Origin: Massilia sp. CF038
GTDB lineage: Bacteria > Pseudomonadota > Gammaproteobacteria > Burkholderiales > Burkholderiaceae_D
Assembly: GCF_900129765.1 (NCBI RefSeq)
Contig: NZ_FQWU01000004.1
Coordinates: 1 to 64,000, forward strand
DNA length: 64,000 nucleotides
Direction: 5' to 3'
Part shown: one piece after another, positions 33,688 through 42,563 of the stretch
Layout of the letters: every line of letters starts with the position of its first letter
How positions within the stretch are numbered: the stretch's first letter is position 1
The notes under the pieces: model-generated
What the model was told of the DNA's origin: nothing
Seen by the model: only the letters and a program-made list of their open reading frames with translations
Database searches by the model: none
Position numbers and translations under genes: made by a program

Positions 33688-36660
33688 TTGTCCCGCCGCT
33701 TTTCCGCGATGCCGTCGCTCCGCTGGCGGCGCCTGGCACAAACCTGCCCGCTGCGGGTCGTGCTGGGCGCCGCACTGCTGCTGCCGCTGACCGCGCTGGC
33801 GCTGGAGACGGTCGCGCCGGCGCCCGATCCGCATCCCGCACTCGGCTCGCTGTATATCACCTTGACGGGCGCGCTGGTCCTGCTGCTGGCCGCTGCCGCG
33901 GTGGCGTGGCGCTTCGCGCATCTGGGTGCGCTGCTGCAGCGCGAACGGCGCGCCCTGCGCGCCACCGAACAGCGCTTGAGCAGTGCCGAACACCTGTGGG
34001 GCTTTGCGCTCGAAGGCTCGGGCGAAGGCATGTGGCAGTGGTCGCGCCTGGGCGGCGAACTGACCCTGTCCCCGCGCTACAAGGAATTGCTCGGCTACGG
34101 TCCCGCTGAATTCGAGGTGCGCTTCAATGCGTGGCTGCTGCATGTGCATCCCGACGATCTGCCGCGTTTTCAGGCGGAGCTGAACCGCTTTGCCCGCGCC
34201 GCGCCCGCGACCGACCGTTCCAGTCTGTCGTGCGAATTTCGCATGCGCTGCAAGGACGGCAGCTGGAAGTGGCTGCTGGGGCGCGCCATTGTGGTGGCTC
34301 GCGACGATGATGGCCGGCCGCTGCGCATGACCGGTACGGTGGCCGATATCGGCGAGCGCAAACAGGCCGAGGAGACGCGCGTGCGGGCGGTGCTGGAAGC
34401 CTCGCCCGAGGCGATGCTGGTGCTCGATGGCGAAGGCAGGATCCGCTATGCCAATGCCTTGTGTGCGGCCAGCTTCGGTTACCAGCATGGGGAACTGGCT
34501 GGCATGCAGGCCAGCCGTCTGGCGCCCGGCATCGATGCCGCGGCCGGCCCGAACCAGGTGCTGCGCGCCACCCGCGCCGATGGCGCCAGTTTTCCAGCCG
34601 AGATCAATCTGACGCCGCTGCTTCTGCTGGGCCAGAAGCTGACCATTGTGTCGCTGCGCGACATCGGCGAGCGCCAGCGCGCCAGCGAGGCGCTCAAGGA
34701 GATGGCCGCGCGCCTGCACGAGATCATCCAGATGATGCCGATCGGTTTGTTCATCAAGGACCCGCAAGGCCGGGTGACGCTGATGAACAGCGCTTGCCAG
34801 ACCCAGTTCGGCCTGTCGGCCGCGCAGCTCGAAGGCGTCCACAGCGCCGACTTCGACAACGCGGCCATGCGCGAGCAGGTCGACACCATCGCCAGCGGCG
34901 GCGCTGTGCAGCATTTGCGCACCTTCCGCAAGCCGGTGTTCGACGAGCAGGGCCAGCCTGCCTATCTGATCGGGATGATGGTCGATATCAGCGCCAGCAT
35001 GGCGGCCGAACGGGCACTGCGCGAATTGAACGAGCATCTGGAAGAGCGCGTGGCCCAGCGCACCTGCCAGCTCGATCAGGCCAAGCAGGTGGCCGAGGAG
35101 GCCAGTCTGGCCAAGGGCCAGTTCCTGGCCAATATGAGCCATGAAATCCGCACCCCGATGAATGGCGTGATCGGCATGGCCTACCTGGCCCTGCAAACCA
35201 ATCCCGATGCGCGCCAGCGCGATTACCTGGAAAAGATCCACTTCGCTGGCGAACACCTGCTGGGTATCATTGATGACATTCTCGATTTCTCCAAGATCGA
35301 GGCCGGCATGCTGGAGCTGGAAAAGGTGCCCTTCACGCTTGACCATGTGATCGAAACGGTCACCACCCTGGTCGCGCCCAAGGCGGCCAGCAAAGACTTG
35401 GCGCTGTTGTTCGAGCTCGATCCCGCGCTGCCGCCGGCACTCGAGGGCGATCCGCTGCGCATTGGCCAGATCCTGATCAACTATGCCAACAATGCGGTCA
35501 AGTTCTGCGACAGCGGCGCAGTCACGGTCAGGGTCAGGCCGCTCGCGCAGGACGCGGGCGTGTGCACGCTGCGCTTTGAAGTCAGCGACACCGGCATCGG
35601 TCTCTCGCCGGAGGAGGCGGGCAAGCTGTTTCAGTCATTCCAGCAGGCGGACACGTCGACCACGCGCGAATTCGGCGGCACTGGTCTGGGCCTGGCCATT
35701 TGCAAGCAGCTGGCCCAGCTGATGCACGGCGAGGTTGGCGTCGAGAGCGAACCTGGCTGCGGCAGCACGTTCTGGTTCACGGCCCAGGTGGGCACGCTGG
35801 CTGCGCCCACCCTGGCGCCGTCAGCGGCGCGGGCCACGCCAGTGACAGCCGATGCGGCCCTGGCCGGGGCCTGCATTTTGCTGGTGGAAGACAATCCCTT
35901 CAATCAGCAAATTGCCATGGAAATGCTGGAGCAGGCCGGCTGCGTGGTGTGCGTGGCGCACAACGGCCTGGAAGCCATCGACTTGCTGGCCAAGACCGCG
36001 TTTGATTGCGTGCTGATGGACGTGCAGATGCCGGTGATGGATGGCTTGCAGGCGACGCGCCTGATCCGGCTGGACCCGCGCCTGGCCGGCTTGCCGATTC
36101 TGGCAATGACGGCCAACGCCACCAGCGCCGACCGCGACAGCGCCCTGCAAGCGGGCATGGACGACTTCATTACCAAGCCGGTGCAGCCAGCGTTGCTGTT
36201 CCAGGCGGTGGCACGGGCCCTGCCGGCGCGCCCCAAGGACCAGCCGCGCCCGCCTGCCGCCCCGGCGCCCGTGCCAGCGCGCGTGATTTTGCCAGGCAAT
36301 CCAGACGTGATTGACCTGACGATTCTGGCCAAGTTGCTCAGTTATGACCCGGACAAAGTGCGCAAGTTCGCGTTCAAGTTCTTGCAGACGACCCACGAGG
36401 GCTTTGACGACATGGAGCGCGCCCTGGCAGCGGGCAATGTCGAGCGCGTGCGCGAACTGGGGCACCGGATCAAGTCGGCCGCGCGCACCGTCGGGGCGCT
36501 GGGCATGGCAACCCTGTGCGAACGGCTGGAGCAGTTACCGCCGGCCACCTCCGAGCAGGAACGCCAGGCCGCGCGCGATCTGGTGGCCCGGCTATGGCCC
36601 CTGCTGGAACAAGTGACCGAACATATTATGCAAAACACCACCTTTGCCAGCGAAGCCTGA
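33688..36660 (+). CDS. hybrid sensor histidine kinase with PAS, REC and HPt domains
   Basis: A 990-aa membrane signalling protein. Two membrane helices (about 20-42 and 54-75) with almost no periplasmic loop, then three PAS domains (roughly 105-225, 235-340, 345-450), a coiled coil, HisKA with H485 in '[18 protein letters not shown]' and HATPase ('[12 protein letters not shown]', '[10 protein letters not shown]', '[16 protein letters not shown]'). Then REC with phospho-acceptor D778 ('[13 protein letters not shown]') and a C-terminal HPt with H926 ('[17 protein letters not shown]'). This is a full phosphorelay in one chain. Start is TTG 33688 with AAAGGA upstream; ATG 33709 is alternative. 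Followed by a lone receiver gene. Confidence 0.92.
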   Translation: MSRRFSAMPSLRWRRLAQTCPLRVVLGAALLLPLTALALETVAPAPDPHPALGSLYITLTGALVLLLAAAAVAWRFAHLGALLQRERRALRATEQRLSSAEHLWGFALEGSGEGMWQWSRLGGELTLSPRYKELLGYGPAEFEVRFNAWLLHVHPDDLPRFQAELNRFARAAPATDRSSLSCEFRMRCKDGSWKWLLGRAIVVARDDDGRPLRMTGTVADIGERKQAEETRVRAVLEASPEAMLVLDGEGRIRYANALCAASFGYQHGELAGMQASRLAPGIDAAAGPNQVLRATRADGASFPAEINLTPLLLLGQKLTIVSLRDIGERQRASEALKEMAARLHEIIQMMPIGLFIKDPQGRVTLMNSACQTQFGLSAAQLEGVHSADFDNAAMREQVDTIASGGAVQHLRTFRKPVFDEQGQPAYLIGMMVDISASMAAERALRELNEHLEERVAQRTCQLDQAKQVAEEASLAKGQFLANMSHEIRTPMNGVIGMAYLALQTNPDARQRDYLEKIHFAGEHLLGIIDDILDFSKIEAGMLELEKVPFTLDHVIETVTTLVAPKAASKDLALLFELDPALPPALEGDPLRIGQILINYANNAVKFCDSGAVTVRVRPLAQDAGVCTLRFEVSDTGIGLSPEEAGKLFQSFQQADTSTTREFGGTGLGLAICKQLAQLMHGEVGVESEPGCGSTFWFTAQVGTLAAPTLAPSAARATPVTADAALAGACILLVEDNPFNQQIAMEMLEQAGCVVCVAHNGLEAIDLLAKTAFDCVLMDVQMPVMDGLQATRLIRLDPRLAGLPILAMTANATSADRDSALQAGMDDFITKPVQPALLFQAVARALPARPKDQPRPPAAPAPVPARVILPGNPDVIDLTILAKLLSYDPDKVRKFAFKFLQTTHEGFDDMERALAAGNVERVRELGHRIKSAARTVGALGMATLCERLEQLPPATSEQERQAARDLVARLWPLLEQVTEHIMQNTTFASEA

Positions 36661-36744
36661 TTAATTTGGCGTGAAATCGATTACGTGGCGCCGGGCTGTG
36701 CAATTTTCCATGATAATGCGTGCACCAATGCACAGCCTCCGTCC

Positions 36745-37197
36745 ATGACCGATCCCCTACCCAGCGCGCGCCCCTCGGTGCTGCTCCTCGACGACGATCA
36801 TTTCACCTTGTCCATGCTGGCGGACATGCTGGAAAGCGCCGGCCATGCCGACGTGCGCTGCGAATCCGATGCCAGGCAAGCCTTGCACAGTCTGGCCGCC
36901 AATCCCCCGGGCCTGTTGATCTGCGACCTGTCCATGCCCGAGATGGATGGGATCGAGTTTCTGCAGGCCGCCGCCAGTGCCGGCTATCGCGGCCATGTGA
37001 TGCTGCTGACGGGCATGGAGTCGGGAGTGCGGCGCGCGGCCGAACGGCTGGCGCGGGCCCAGGGCTTGCAGTTGCTGGGCGCCTTCGCCAAACCGCTGAC
37101 CCCGGCGCAACTGGGCGCGGCGCTGGCCCTGTTGCCGCCCCCGTTGGCGGACGCGACGGGGAATTTGTACAATGCGACGACACTTTCTGGAAAATAG
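36745..37197 (+). CDS. single-domain response regulator
   Basis: A 150-aa stand-alone receiver: acidic pocket 'LLLDDDHFTLSMLADMLESAG', phospho-acceptor D61 in 'LICDLSMPEMDGIEFL', Thr in 'VMLLTGMESG', and Lys in 'LLGAFAKPLTPAQLGAAL'. There is no output domain. It lies 84 bp after the HPt-ending hybrid kinase on the same strand, so it is the likely phosphate sink or partner of that HPt. The ATG at 36745 gives a normal receiver N-terminus. Confidence 0.9.
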   Translation: MTDPLPSARPSVLLLDDDHFTLSMLADMLESAGHADVRCESDARQALHSLAANPPGLLICDLSMPEMDGIEFLQAAASAGYRGHVMLLTGMESGVRRAAERLARAQGLQLLGAFAKPLTPAQLGAALALLPPPLADATGNLYNATTLSGK

Positions 37198-37389
37198 GTT
37201 ATTATTTCGTCTAAATCCCCGCCTGATACCCTCTCGCACCTGGCCGGTCGCTCCACTTCCACCTATTGTTTTTGCGCACACTGTCACCACACTAGTGTTG
37301 CAGCATACAAGGAAGCCGGATGGCGATGGCAAAGCAGGGTCGGCTTATCCCCCAGGCGTTATTGACCCCCTACCTCTTCTGAGGAACAC

Positions 37390-37716
37390 ATGAGCGAAAA
37401 TATTAAACATATCAGCGATGCATCTTTCGAAACCGACGTGCTCAAGTCCGAGCGTCCGGTCCTGGTCGACTTCTGGGCCGAGTGGTGCGGTCCTTGCAAG
37501 GCAATTGGCCCGATCCTCGAAGAAGTCGCCAAAGAATACGATGGCAAGATCCTGATCGCCAAGATGGACGTGGACGCCAACCAGGCCGTGCCGGCCAAGT
37601 TCGGCATCCGCGGCATCCCGACCCTGATCCTGTTCAAGAATGGCGTTGTGGCCGCCCAGAAAGTTGGCGCCATGGCCAAGGGGCAGTTGACCTCTTTCAT
37701 CGATAGCAATATTTAA
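37390..37716 (+). CDS. trxA: thioredoxin
   Basis: Thioredoxin 1 (108 aa), the main cytoplasmic disulfide reductant. '[27 protein letters not shown]' contains the active-site C33-G-P-C36, and '[16 protein letters not shown]' the cis-Pro loop. Standard length. A GAGGAA ribosome site precedes the ATG. Upstream of rho, as in many proteobacteria. A strong hairpin (37733-37758) separates it from rho. Confidence 0.98.
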   Translation: MSENIKHISDASFETDVLKSERPVLVDFWAEWCGPCKAIGPILEEVAKEYDGKILIAKMDVDANQAVPAKFGIRGIPTLILFKNGVVAAQKVGAMAKGQLTSFIDSNI

Positions 37717-37732
37717 ACTTGCGACGGCAGCG

Positions 37733-37758
37733 CGCCCGCGCTGCCGTCATGCTGGCCG
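37733..37758 (+). terminator. strong hairpin between trxA and rho
   Basis: A perfect 11-bp stem (37733-37743 with 37748-37758, GACGGCAGCGC/GCGCTGCCGTC) and 4-nt loop begins 17 bp after the trxA stop. No U-tract follows, so it may be a partial or rho-dependent terminator or a stabilising structure setting trxA:rho expression. Confidence 0.55.
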
Positions 37759-37848
37759 GGAAGCGAACCAGCCTGTCTGACTCCTTCCCACACGATTAAC
37801 CCACGCTGTTCCCTCCCCTACCTTTACTTCCCGTCACGGGACTCAACC

Positions 37849-39111
37849 ATGCATTTATCTGAACTGAAGGCCATGCACGTCTCCGCTCTGCTGGAGATGG
37901 CGATCGGCCTCGATATCGACAACGCAGCCCGTCTGCGCAAACAAGAACTGATGTTCGCGATCCTCAAAAAGCGCGCAAAATCAGGCGAACAAATTTTTGG
38001 CGATGGCGCCCTCGAAGTCTTGCCCGACGGCTTTGGCTTCCTGCGCTCGCCCGACGCCAGCTACATGGCGTCCACCGACGACATTTATATCTCGCCTTCC
38101 CAGATCCGCCGTTTCAATCTGCACACGGGCGATTCGATCGAAGGGGAAGTGCGGACCCCGAAAGACGGCGAGCGCTACTTTGCGCTGGTCAAGGTCGACA
38201 AGGTCAATGGCGAATCTCCGGAAGCGAGCAAGCATCGCATTCTGTTCGAGAACCTGACCCCGCTGCACCCGAACGAACCGCTCAAGCTTGAGCGCGAAAT
38301 GAATGGCCAGGAAAACATCACCGGCCGCATCATCGACCTGATTGCCCCGATCGGCAAAGGCCAGCGCGGTCTGCTGGTGGCGTCGCCAAAATCGGGTAAA
38401 TCGGTGATTCTGCAACACATTGCCCACGCCATTACGGCCAACCATCCCGACTGCACCCTGATCGTGCTGCTCATTGACGAGCGCCCGGAAGAAGTGACCG
38501 AGATGCAGCGTTCGGTGCGCGGCGAAGTGGTCGCGTCCACCTTCGACGAGCCGGCCACGCGCCACGTCCAGGTGGCCGAAATGGTGCTGGAAAAAGCCAA
38601 GCGCCTGGTGGAAATGAAGAAAGACGTGATCATTCTGCTGGACTCGATCACGCGTCTGGCGCGCGCCTACAATACCGTCATCCCTGCCTCGGGCAAGGTC
38701 CTGACCGGTGGTGTCGATGCCAACGCGCTGCAGCGTCCGAAACGCTTCTTCGGCGCCGCCCGCAATATCGAAGAAGGCGGTTCGCTGACCATCATCGCGA
38801 CTGCGCTGATCGAAACCGGTTCGCGCATGGATGACGTGATCTTTGAAGAATTCAAGGGTACCGGCAACATGGAAGTGCACCTCGAGCGCCGCCTGGCCGA
38901 GAAGCGTGTCTATCCTGCCATCAACCTGAACAAGTCCGGCACGCGCCGCGAAGAACTGCTGATCAAGGCCGACCAGCTGCAAAAGATCTGGATTCTGCGC
39001 AAGCTGCTGTACTCGATGGACGAGATCGAGGCGATGGAGTTCATCCTCGACAAGATGAAGGCAACGAAGAACAACAACGAGTTCTTCGACATGATGCGCC
39101 GCGGCGGGTAA
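37849..39111 (+). CDS. rho: transcription termination factor Rho
   Basis: Rho (420 aa) is the hexameric RNA-dependent ATPase that ends transcripts. Order: N-terminal helical domain '[18 protein letters not shown]', the RNA-binding cold-shock-type domain '[23 protein letters not shown]' and '[16 protein letters not shown]', then the ATPase with Walker A '[16 protein letters not shown]', '[23 protein letters not shown]' and '[17 protein letters not shown]'. Length matches E. coli (419). Cytoplasmic, essential. Leads into a palindrome and rpmE2. Confidence 0.99.
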   Translation: MHLSELKAMHVSALLEMAIGLDIDNAARLRKQELMFAILKKRAKSGEQIFGDGALEVLPDGFGFLRSPDASYMASTDDIYISPSQIRRFNLHTGDSIEGEVRTPKDGERYFALVKVDKVNGESPEASKHRILFENLTPLHPNEPLKLEREMNGQENITGRIIDLIAPIGKGQRGLLVASPKSGKSVILQHIAHAITANHPDCTLIVLLIDERPEEVTEMQRSVRGEVVASTFDEPATRHVQVAEMVLEKAKRLVEMKKDVIILLDSITRLARAYNTVIPASGKVLTGGVDANALQRPKRFFGAARNIEEGGSLTIIATALIETGSRMDDVIFEEFKGTGNMEVHLERRLAEKRVYPAINLNKSGTRREELLIKADQLQKIWILRKLLYSMDEIEAMEFILDKMKATKNNNEFFDMMRRGG

Positions 39112-39140
39112 ATATAGCCGCAGCCTCAGCATCGCCACCA

Positions 39141-39224
39141 CATCGCCCTCGCGCAGGCGGGGGCCTATACCACTTGTCCGGATTCGGCAGCGTGGCATAG
39201 GCCCCCGCCTCCGCGAGGGCGATG
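39141..39224. repeat. large interspersed palindrome, copy 3
   Basis: Arms 39141-39172 and 39193-39224 are 32-bp inverted repeats with two mismatches and a 20-nt loop. The core is the same GGCGGGGGCCTATA / TATAGGCCCCCGCC-type sequence as copies 1 and 2, with the added outer block CATCGCCCTCGCG. It is the longest and best preserved copy, and sits between rho and the rpmE2 promoter. Confidence 0.9.
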
Positions 39225-39247
39225 TATTTGTGGCAACGCATTGCCGA

Positions 39248-39277
39248 TTGCCCTGCCCAGCCAAACCCCTGTATAAT
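39248..39277 (+). promoter_or_regulatory. promoter for rpmE2
   Basis: TTGCCC (39248-39253), an 18-bp spacer and TATAAT (39272-39277) lie just beyond the palindrome and about 107 bp before the rpmE2 start. It gives the ribosomal gene its own transcript, separate from rho. Confidence 0.6.
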
Positions 39278-39383
39278 CGCCGGTTGCAGTATTTAACCCC
39301 TGGCAAGTGATCAGCAATCGGGTCAAGAAGCGAGACCGACCGACGAAGTGCTGTTTGGCTACCAAACTAACCGAGGCATGACC

Positions 39384-39653
39384 ATGCGTAACGATATCCA
39401 TCCAGATTACCGCGAAGTTGTTTTCCACGACCTGTCGTGCGATTTCAAATTCATCACCCGTTCGACCATCCAGACCCGTGAGAAAATCACCCATGAAGGT
39501 CAGGAATACCCACTCGTCAAGATCGAGGTATCGGCTGAATCGCACCCGTTCTACACCGGCAAGCACAAGATCGTCGACACCGCTGGCCGCGTCGAGAAGT
39601 TCCGCCAGAAATTCGGCGCAGTTGGTTCGAAGACTTCGGTCGCCAACGGCTAA
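39384..39653 (+). CDS. rpmE2: 50S ribosomal protein L31 type B
   Basis: An 89-aa L31 of the zinc-independent (C-) type: it carries only one Cys, not the CxxC pairs of zinc L31. '[23 protein letters not shown]', '[32 protein letters not shown]' are the family core. The ATG at 39384 gives the classic 'MRNDIHP' start; an ATG six bases earlier (39378) adds Met-Thr and is too close to the CGAGG site. Followed at once by a strong terminator. Confidence 0.96.
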   Translation: MRNDIHPDYREVVFHDLSCDFKFITRSTIQTREKITHEGQEYPLVKIEVSAESHPFYTGKHKIVDTAGRVEKFRQKFGAVGSKTSVANG

Positions 39654-39671
39654 GTTTTTGCCGCGCAAGAC

Positions 39672-39701
39672 AAAAAAAGCAGCCCCCGGCTGCTTTTTTT
39701 T
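39672..39701. terminator. bidirectional intrinsic terminator after rpmE2
   Basis: GCAGCC (39679-39684), a CCC loop and GGCTGC (39688-39693), with A7 before and T8 after. On the plus strand it ends rpmE2; the A-tract would serve the minus strand too. Confidence 0.93.
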
Positions 39702-39745
39702 CGTTGATACTACGTCCTATCTCATTTGCATCCCGCCCTCTATCG

Positions 39746-41464
39746 ATGAAGCCAGTCCGCCTTGCCGCCGCCGCCACCCTTGCCCTGCCCCGCTGGGCCC
39801 TGCTGGGACTGGCCATGCTGTACATCCTGCCCGGCCTGATTGGCCGCGAATTGTGGAAGGAAGACGCGGCCGGCTTTGGCGTGATGTGGACCATGGCCCA
39901 GGGTGGCCTGGCCGACTGGCTGGCGCCGAATCTGGCCGGCCTGCCCATCCATGACGATGGCCCCCTGGCCTACTGGCTGGGCGCCATTTGCATCAAGCTG
40001 TTTGGCTGGCTGACCGGCGGCGCCATGGCGGCGCGCATGTCGAATATCGGTATTTTCATGCTGGGCACGCTCTCGGTCTGGTATACCGCCTTCCACCTCG
40101 GCCGCCGGCCTGAAGCCCAGCCGCTGCGCCTGGCCTTCGGTGGCCAGCCCGAACCAGACGATTACGGCCGTACCCTGGCCGATACGGCCGTGCTGATCTA
40201 CCTGGGCTGCCTGGGCTTGCTGCTGTTCAGCCACGAAACCCTGGCGGTCACCCTGCAAGGCTCGCTGCTGGCTTATTTCCTGTACCGCGCGGTGCGCTAT
40301 GTCGAAAACGCCAGTGTCCGCAATGCCGTGCTGGTCGGCCTGGCGCTGGGCGCGATGACGCTCGCGCGCGGCTGGCAAACCCCGCTGACCCTGACCCTGG
40401 CACTGCTGCTGTGCACGCGCTTCCTGGCGTTGCCGCCAGCACGCACACTGGCGCATCTGGCGCTGGCCGGCGCCAGCGCCGTGCTCATGGCCCTGGGCTG
40501 GGTGGCTGCCTGCGCCCTTGCGCTCGAGCAAGGCGCGGCCCCCGTCTTCGGCTGGCTGGACTGGAACTTGCACCAGCTGGCGCTGCCAAGCTGGAATTCG
40601 GGCAAGGCCTTCCTGCGCACCGGCATCTGGTTCTTCTGGCCGGCTTGGCCGTTTGCCGGCTGGGCCATCTATGCCTGGCGCCGCCAGCATCACCTGCTGC
40701 ACATCGTGCTGCCCTTGTTCGTGGTGGGCGCGCTGGTGCTGCTGATTATCTGCGACCCGGCACCGGAAAACGGCGACCTGCTCAAACTGCTGCCGCCACT
40801 GGCCATCATGGCTGCTTTTGGCCTGCCCACCATGAAACGCGGCGCCATCAACGCCATTGACTGGTTCTCGGTCATGGTGCTGACCATGCTGGCAGCGCTG
40901 TTGTGGGTGTTCTATATTGCCAAACTGACTGGCTGGCCCGCCCAGCCTGCAAAGAATCTGCTCAAGCTGCTGCCCGGCTTTGCGCCGGAATTTTCCTGGT
41001 TCCCCTTCCTGGTTGCAGCCTGCGCCACGGCAGGCTGGGTGTTCCTGGTGCAGTGGCGTGTTTCGCGCCAGCCGGCGGTATTGTGGCGCGCGGTGGTGCT
41101 GTCGTCCGGTGGCCTGATCCTGCTGTGGGTGATGCTGACCACGCTGTTCCTGCAGGACATCAACTACAGCAAAAGCTATGCAAGCGTGGCGCGCCAGCTG
41201 AAATCAAGCCTGCCGCCCGGCACCAGCTGCATCGAAAGCAATGTCGGCGTGGCCCAGCGTGCCTCGTTCGCGTATTACGGCGACTTGCCGTTTTCGCGTC
41301 CAGGCCAGCATTGCAGCTTGCGCTTGCTGCAGGACAGCGTGCGCACCAAAGATCACAAGGAACAATTACTGCCGCCAGAAGCGGGCCGGTGGGTGATGAT
41401 CTGGGAAGGCCGGCGCCAGTCCGACCGCGATGAACGTTTCCGCCTGTATCAGAGGCAGGACTGA
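39746..41464 (+). CDS. ArnT/PMT-type membrane glycosyltransferase
   Basis: A 572-aa multi-span inner-membrane protein similar to polyprenol-linked sugar transferases (GT39/GT83, ArnT). About ten to twelve hydrophobic segments follow the diagnostic N-terminal acidic loop 'GLIGRELWKEDAAGFGVMWTMAQGG' (usual Asp/Glu after the first helix, catalytic) and 'HDDGPLAYWLGAICIKLFG'. The acidic-residue pattern fits inverting transfer of a lipid-phosphate sugar to a periplasmic acceptor such as lipid A or a glycan. Substrate is unknown. The C-terminus is soluble. It starts 44 bp after the terminator. Confidence 0.82.
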   Translation: MKPVRLAAAATLALPRWALLGLAMLYILPGLIGRELWKEDAAGFGVMWTMAQGGLADWLAPNLAGLPIHDDGPLAYWLGAICIKLFGWLTGGAMAARMSNIGIFMLGTLSVWYTAFHLGRRPEAQPLRLAFGGQPEPDDYGRTLADTAVLIYLGCLGLLLFSHETLAVTLQGSLLAYFLYRAVRYVENASVRNAVLVGLALGAMTLARGWQTPLTLTLALLLCTRFLALPPARTLAHLALAGASAVLMALGWVAACALALEQGAAPVFGWLDWNLHQLALPSWNSGKAFLRTGIWFFWPAWPFAGWAIYAWRRQHHLLHIVLPLFVVGALVLLIICDPAPENGDLLKLLPPLAIMAAFGLPTMKRGAINAIDWFSVMVLTMLAALLWVFYIAKLTGWPAQPAKNLLKLLPGFAPEFSWFPFLVAACATAGWVFLVQWRVSRQPAVLWRAVVLSSGGLILLWVMLTTLFLQDINYSKSYASVARQLKSSLPPGTSCIESNVGVAQRASFAYYGDLPFSRPGQHCSLRLLQDSVRTKDHKEQLLPPEAGRWVMIWEGRRQSDRDERFRLYQRQD

Positions 41465-41525
41465 AGCGCGCGCCTGCACACTTATTTTTATGACAAGCTG
41501 CCCCCAACCACCGGCCGGAACCTCC

Positions 41526-42563
41526 ATGCAAGCGCCAGCTCACTTTCACTACCTCGACGGATGGCGCGGGCTGGCAATTTTCTTCCTGCTGGTGGGCCAT
41601 TTCTTCCCGGTCCCCGGGATCAATTTCGGCGCGGTCGGCGTCAATCTGTTTTTCGTCCTGTCCGGGCTTCTGATGGCCCGATTGCTGTTCGTGCAGCAGG
41701 TGCCGCTAGCGCAGTTCTATCAGCGCCGGATTGCACGCATCTTCCCGGCGGTGCTGGTATTTTTGCTGCTCATGGTGCTCATTTTGCTGCTGCTGGGCCA
41801 GCCCTTGCGCTGGGACGAAGTCGCAGTCGCTGCCCTGTTTGTCAATAATTACACCGTGGGTGCCAGCGGCAGCAACTCGCTTCCCTTCGGCCATTTCTGG
41901 TCTCTGTGCGTGGAAGAACACAGCTACATCCTCCTGTCACTGCTGGCTGTCGGCGCCCGCCGTTACCTGGCGCGGGCGGGCACGCTGGTTGGCGCGGCTG
42001 CGCTGGCCAGCGGCCTGACCAGCCTGGCGTACACCGTCATCTACCGCGACACCGAGCTGTGGCGCATGTCGATGCATTCGGAAGTTGCAGCGTTTGGCAT
42101 CCTGTCCTCGGCCGCGCTGATGTTGTGGCTGCACGGACGCACGCTGCCGCGTCTGCCGGGCTGGAGCAGCGTCGCCCTGGTCGTGCTGGGGATCGCCTTG
42201 CATTGGTGGACGGTGCCGCCCGCGCTCAGATTGATCGGTGGCATTGCCGCGTTTGCGCTGGCAATCAATCTGCTGGCTGGCGCCTCGCCTGCGGTCCACG
42301 CGCTGCTGGCGCTGCGCCCCCTGCGTACGCTGGGGCTGTGGTCATTCTCGCTGTACGTTTGGCAGCAGCCGTTTTATCTGCTGAGCAAATACCACGGCAT
42401 GCATCCAGTCCTGGGCGTGCTGCTGGCCGGCGCCTGCGGCGTGGCATCCTACTACCTGGTGGAGCGCCCCAGCCGCAATTGGCTCAATGCGCGCTTCGGC
42501 GCCCGTACGCCAGCGGCGGCGACCGTTGTCAGCGGCGAGGCGCCCCCCTTGGCCTCGGGTTAA
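41526..42563 (+). CDS. acyltransferase 3 family membrane protein
   Basis: A 345-aa Acyl_transf_3-family O-acyltransferase with about ten helices. The N-terminus has 'YLDGWRGLAIFFLLVGHFFP', containing the conserved Arg of the family's first loop and a His in the next helix. 'LFFVLSGLLMARLL' and 'FYQRRIARIFPA' follow, and 'FGHFWSLCVEEHSYILLSL' is the second conserved segment. It decorates polysaccharide or lipid with acetyl groups at the membrane. I prefer ATG 41526 to upstream starts because no site precedes those. It follows the glycosyltransferase gene by 61 bp, plausibly in one operon; it converges on the permease gene with a 4-bp overlap. Confidence 0.87.
   Translation: MQAPAHFHYLDGWRGLAIFFLLVGHFFPVPGINFGAVGVNLFFVLSGLLMARLLFVQQVPLAQFYQRRIARIFPAVLVFLLLMVLILLLLGQPLRWDEVAVAALFVNNYTVGASGSNSLPFGHFWSLCVEEHSYILLSLLAVGARRYLARAGTLVGAAALASGLTSLAYTVIYRDTELWRMSMHSEVAAFGILSSAALMLWLHGRTLPRLPGWSSVALVVLGIALHWWTVPPALRLIGGIAAFALAINLLAGASPAVHALLALRPLRTLGLWSFSLYVWQQPFYLLSKYHGMHPVLGVLLAGACGVASYYLVERPSRNWLNARFGARTPAAATVVSGEAPPLASG

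Noticed and set aside
33559-35346. 595-codon minus-strand frame opposite the hybrid kinase
   Set aside because: The plus strand holds a clear multi-domain kinase; the minus frame lacks any motif.
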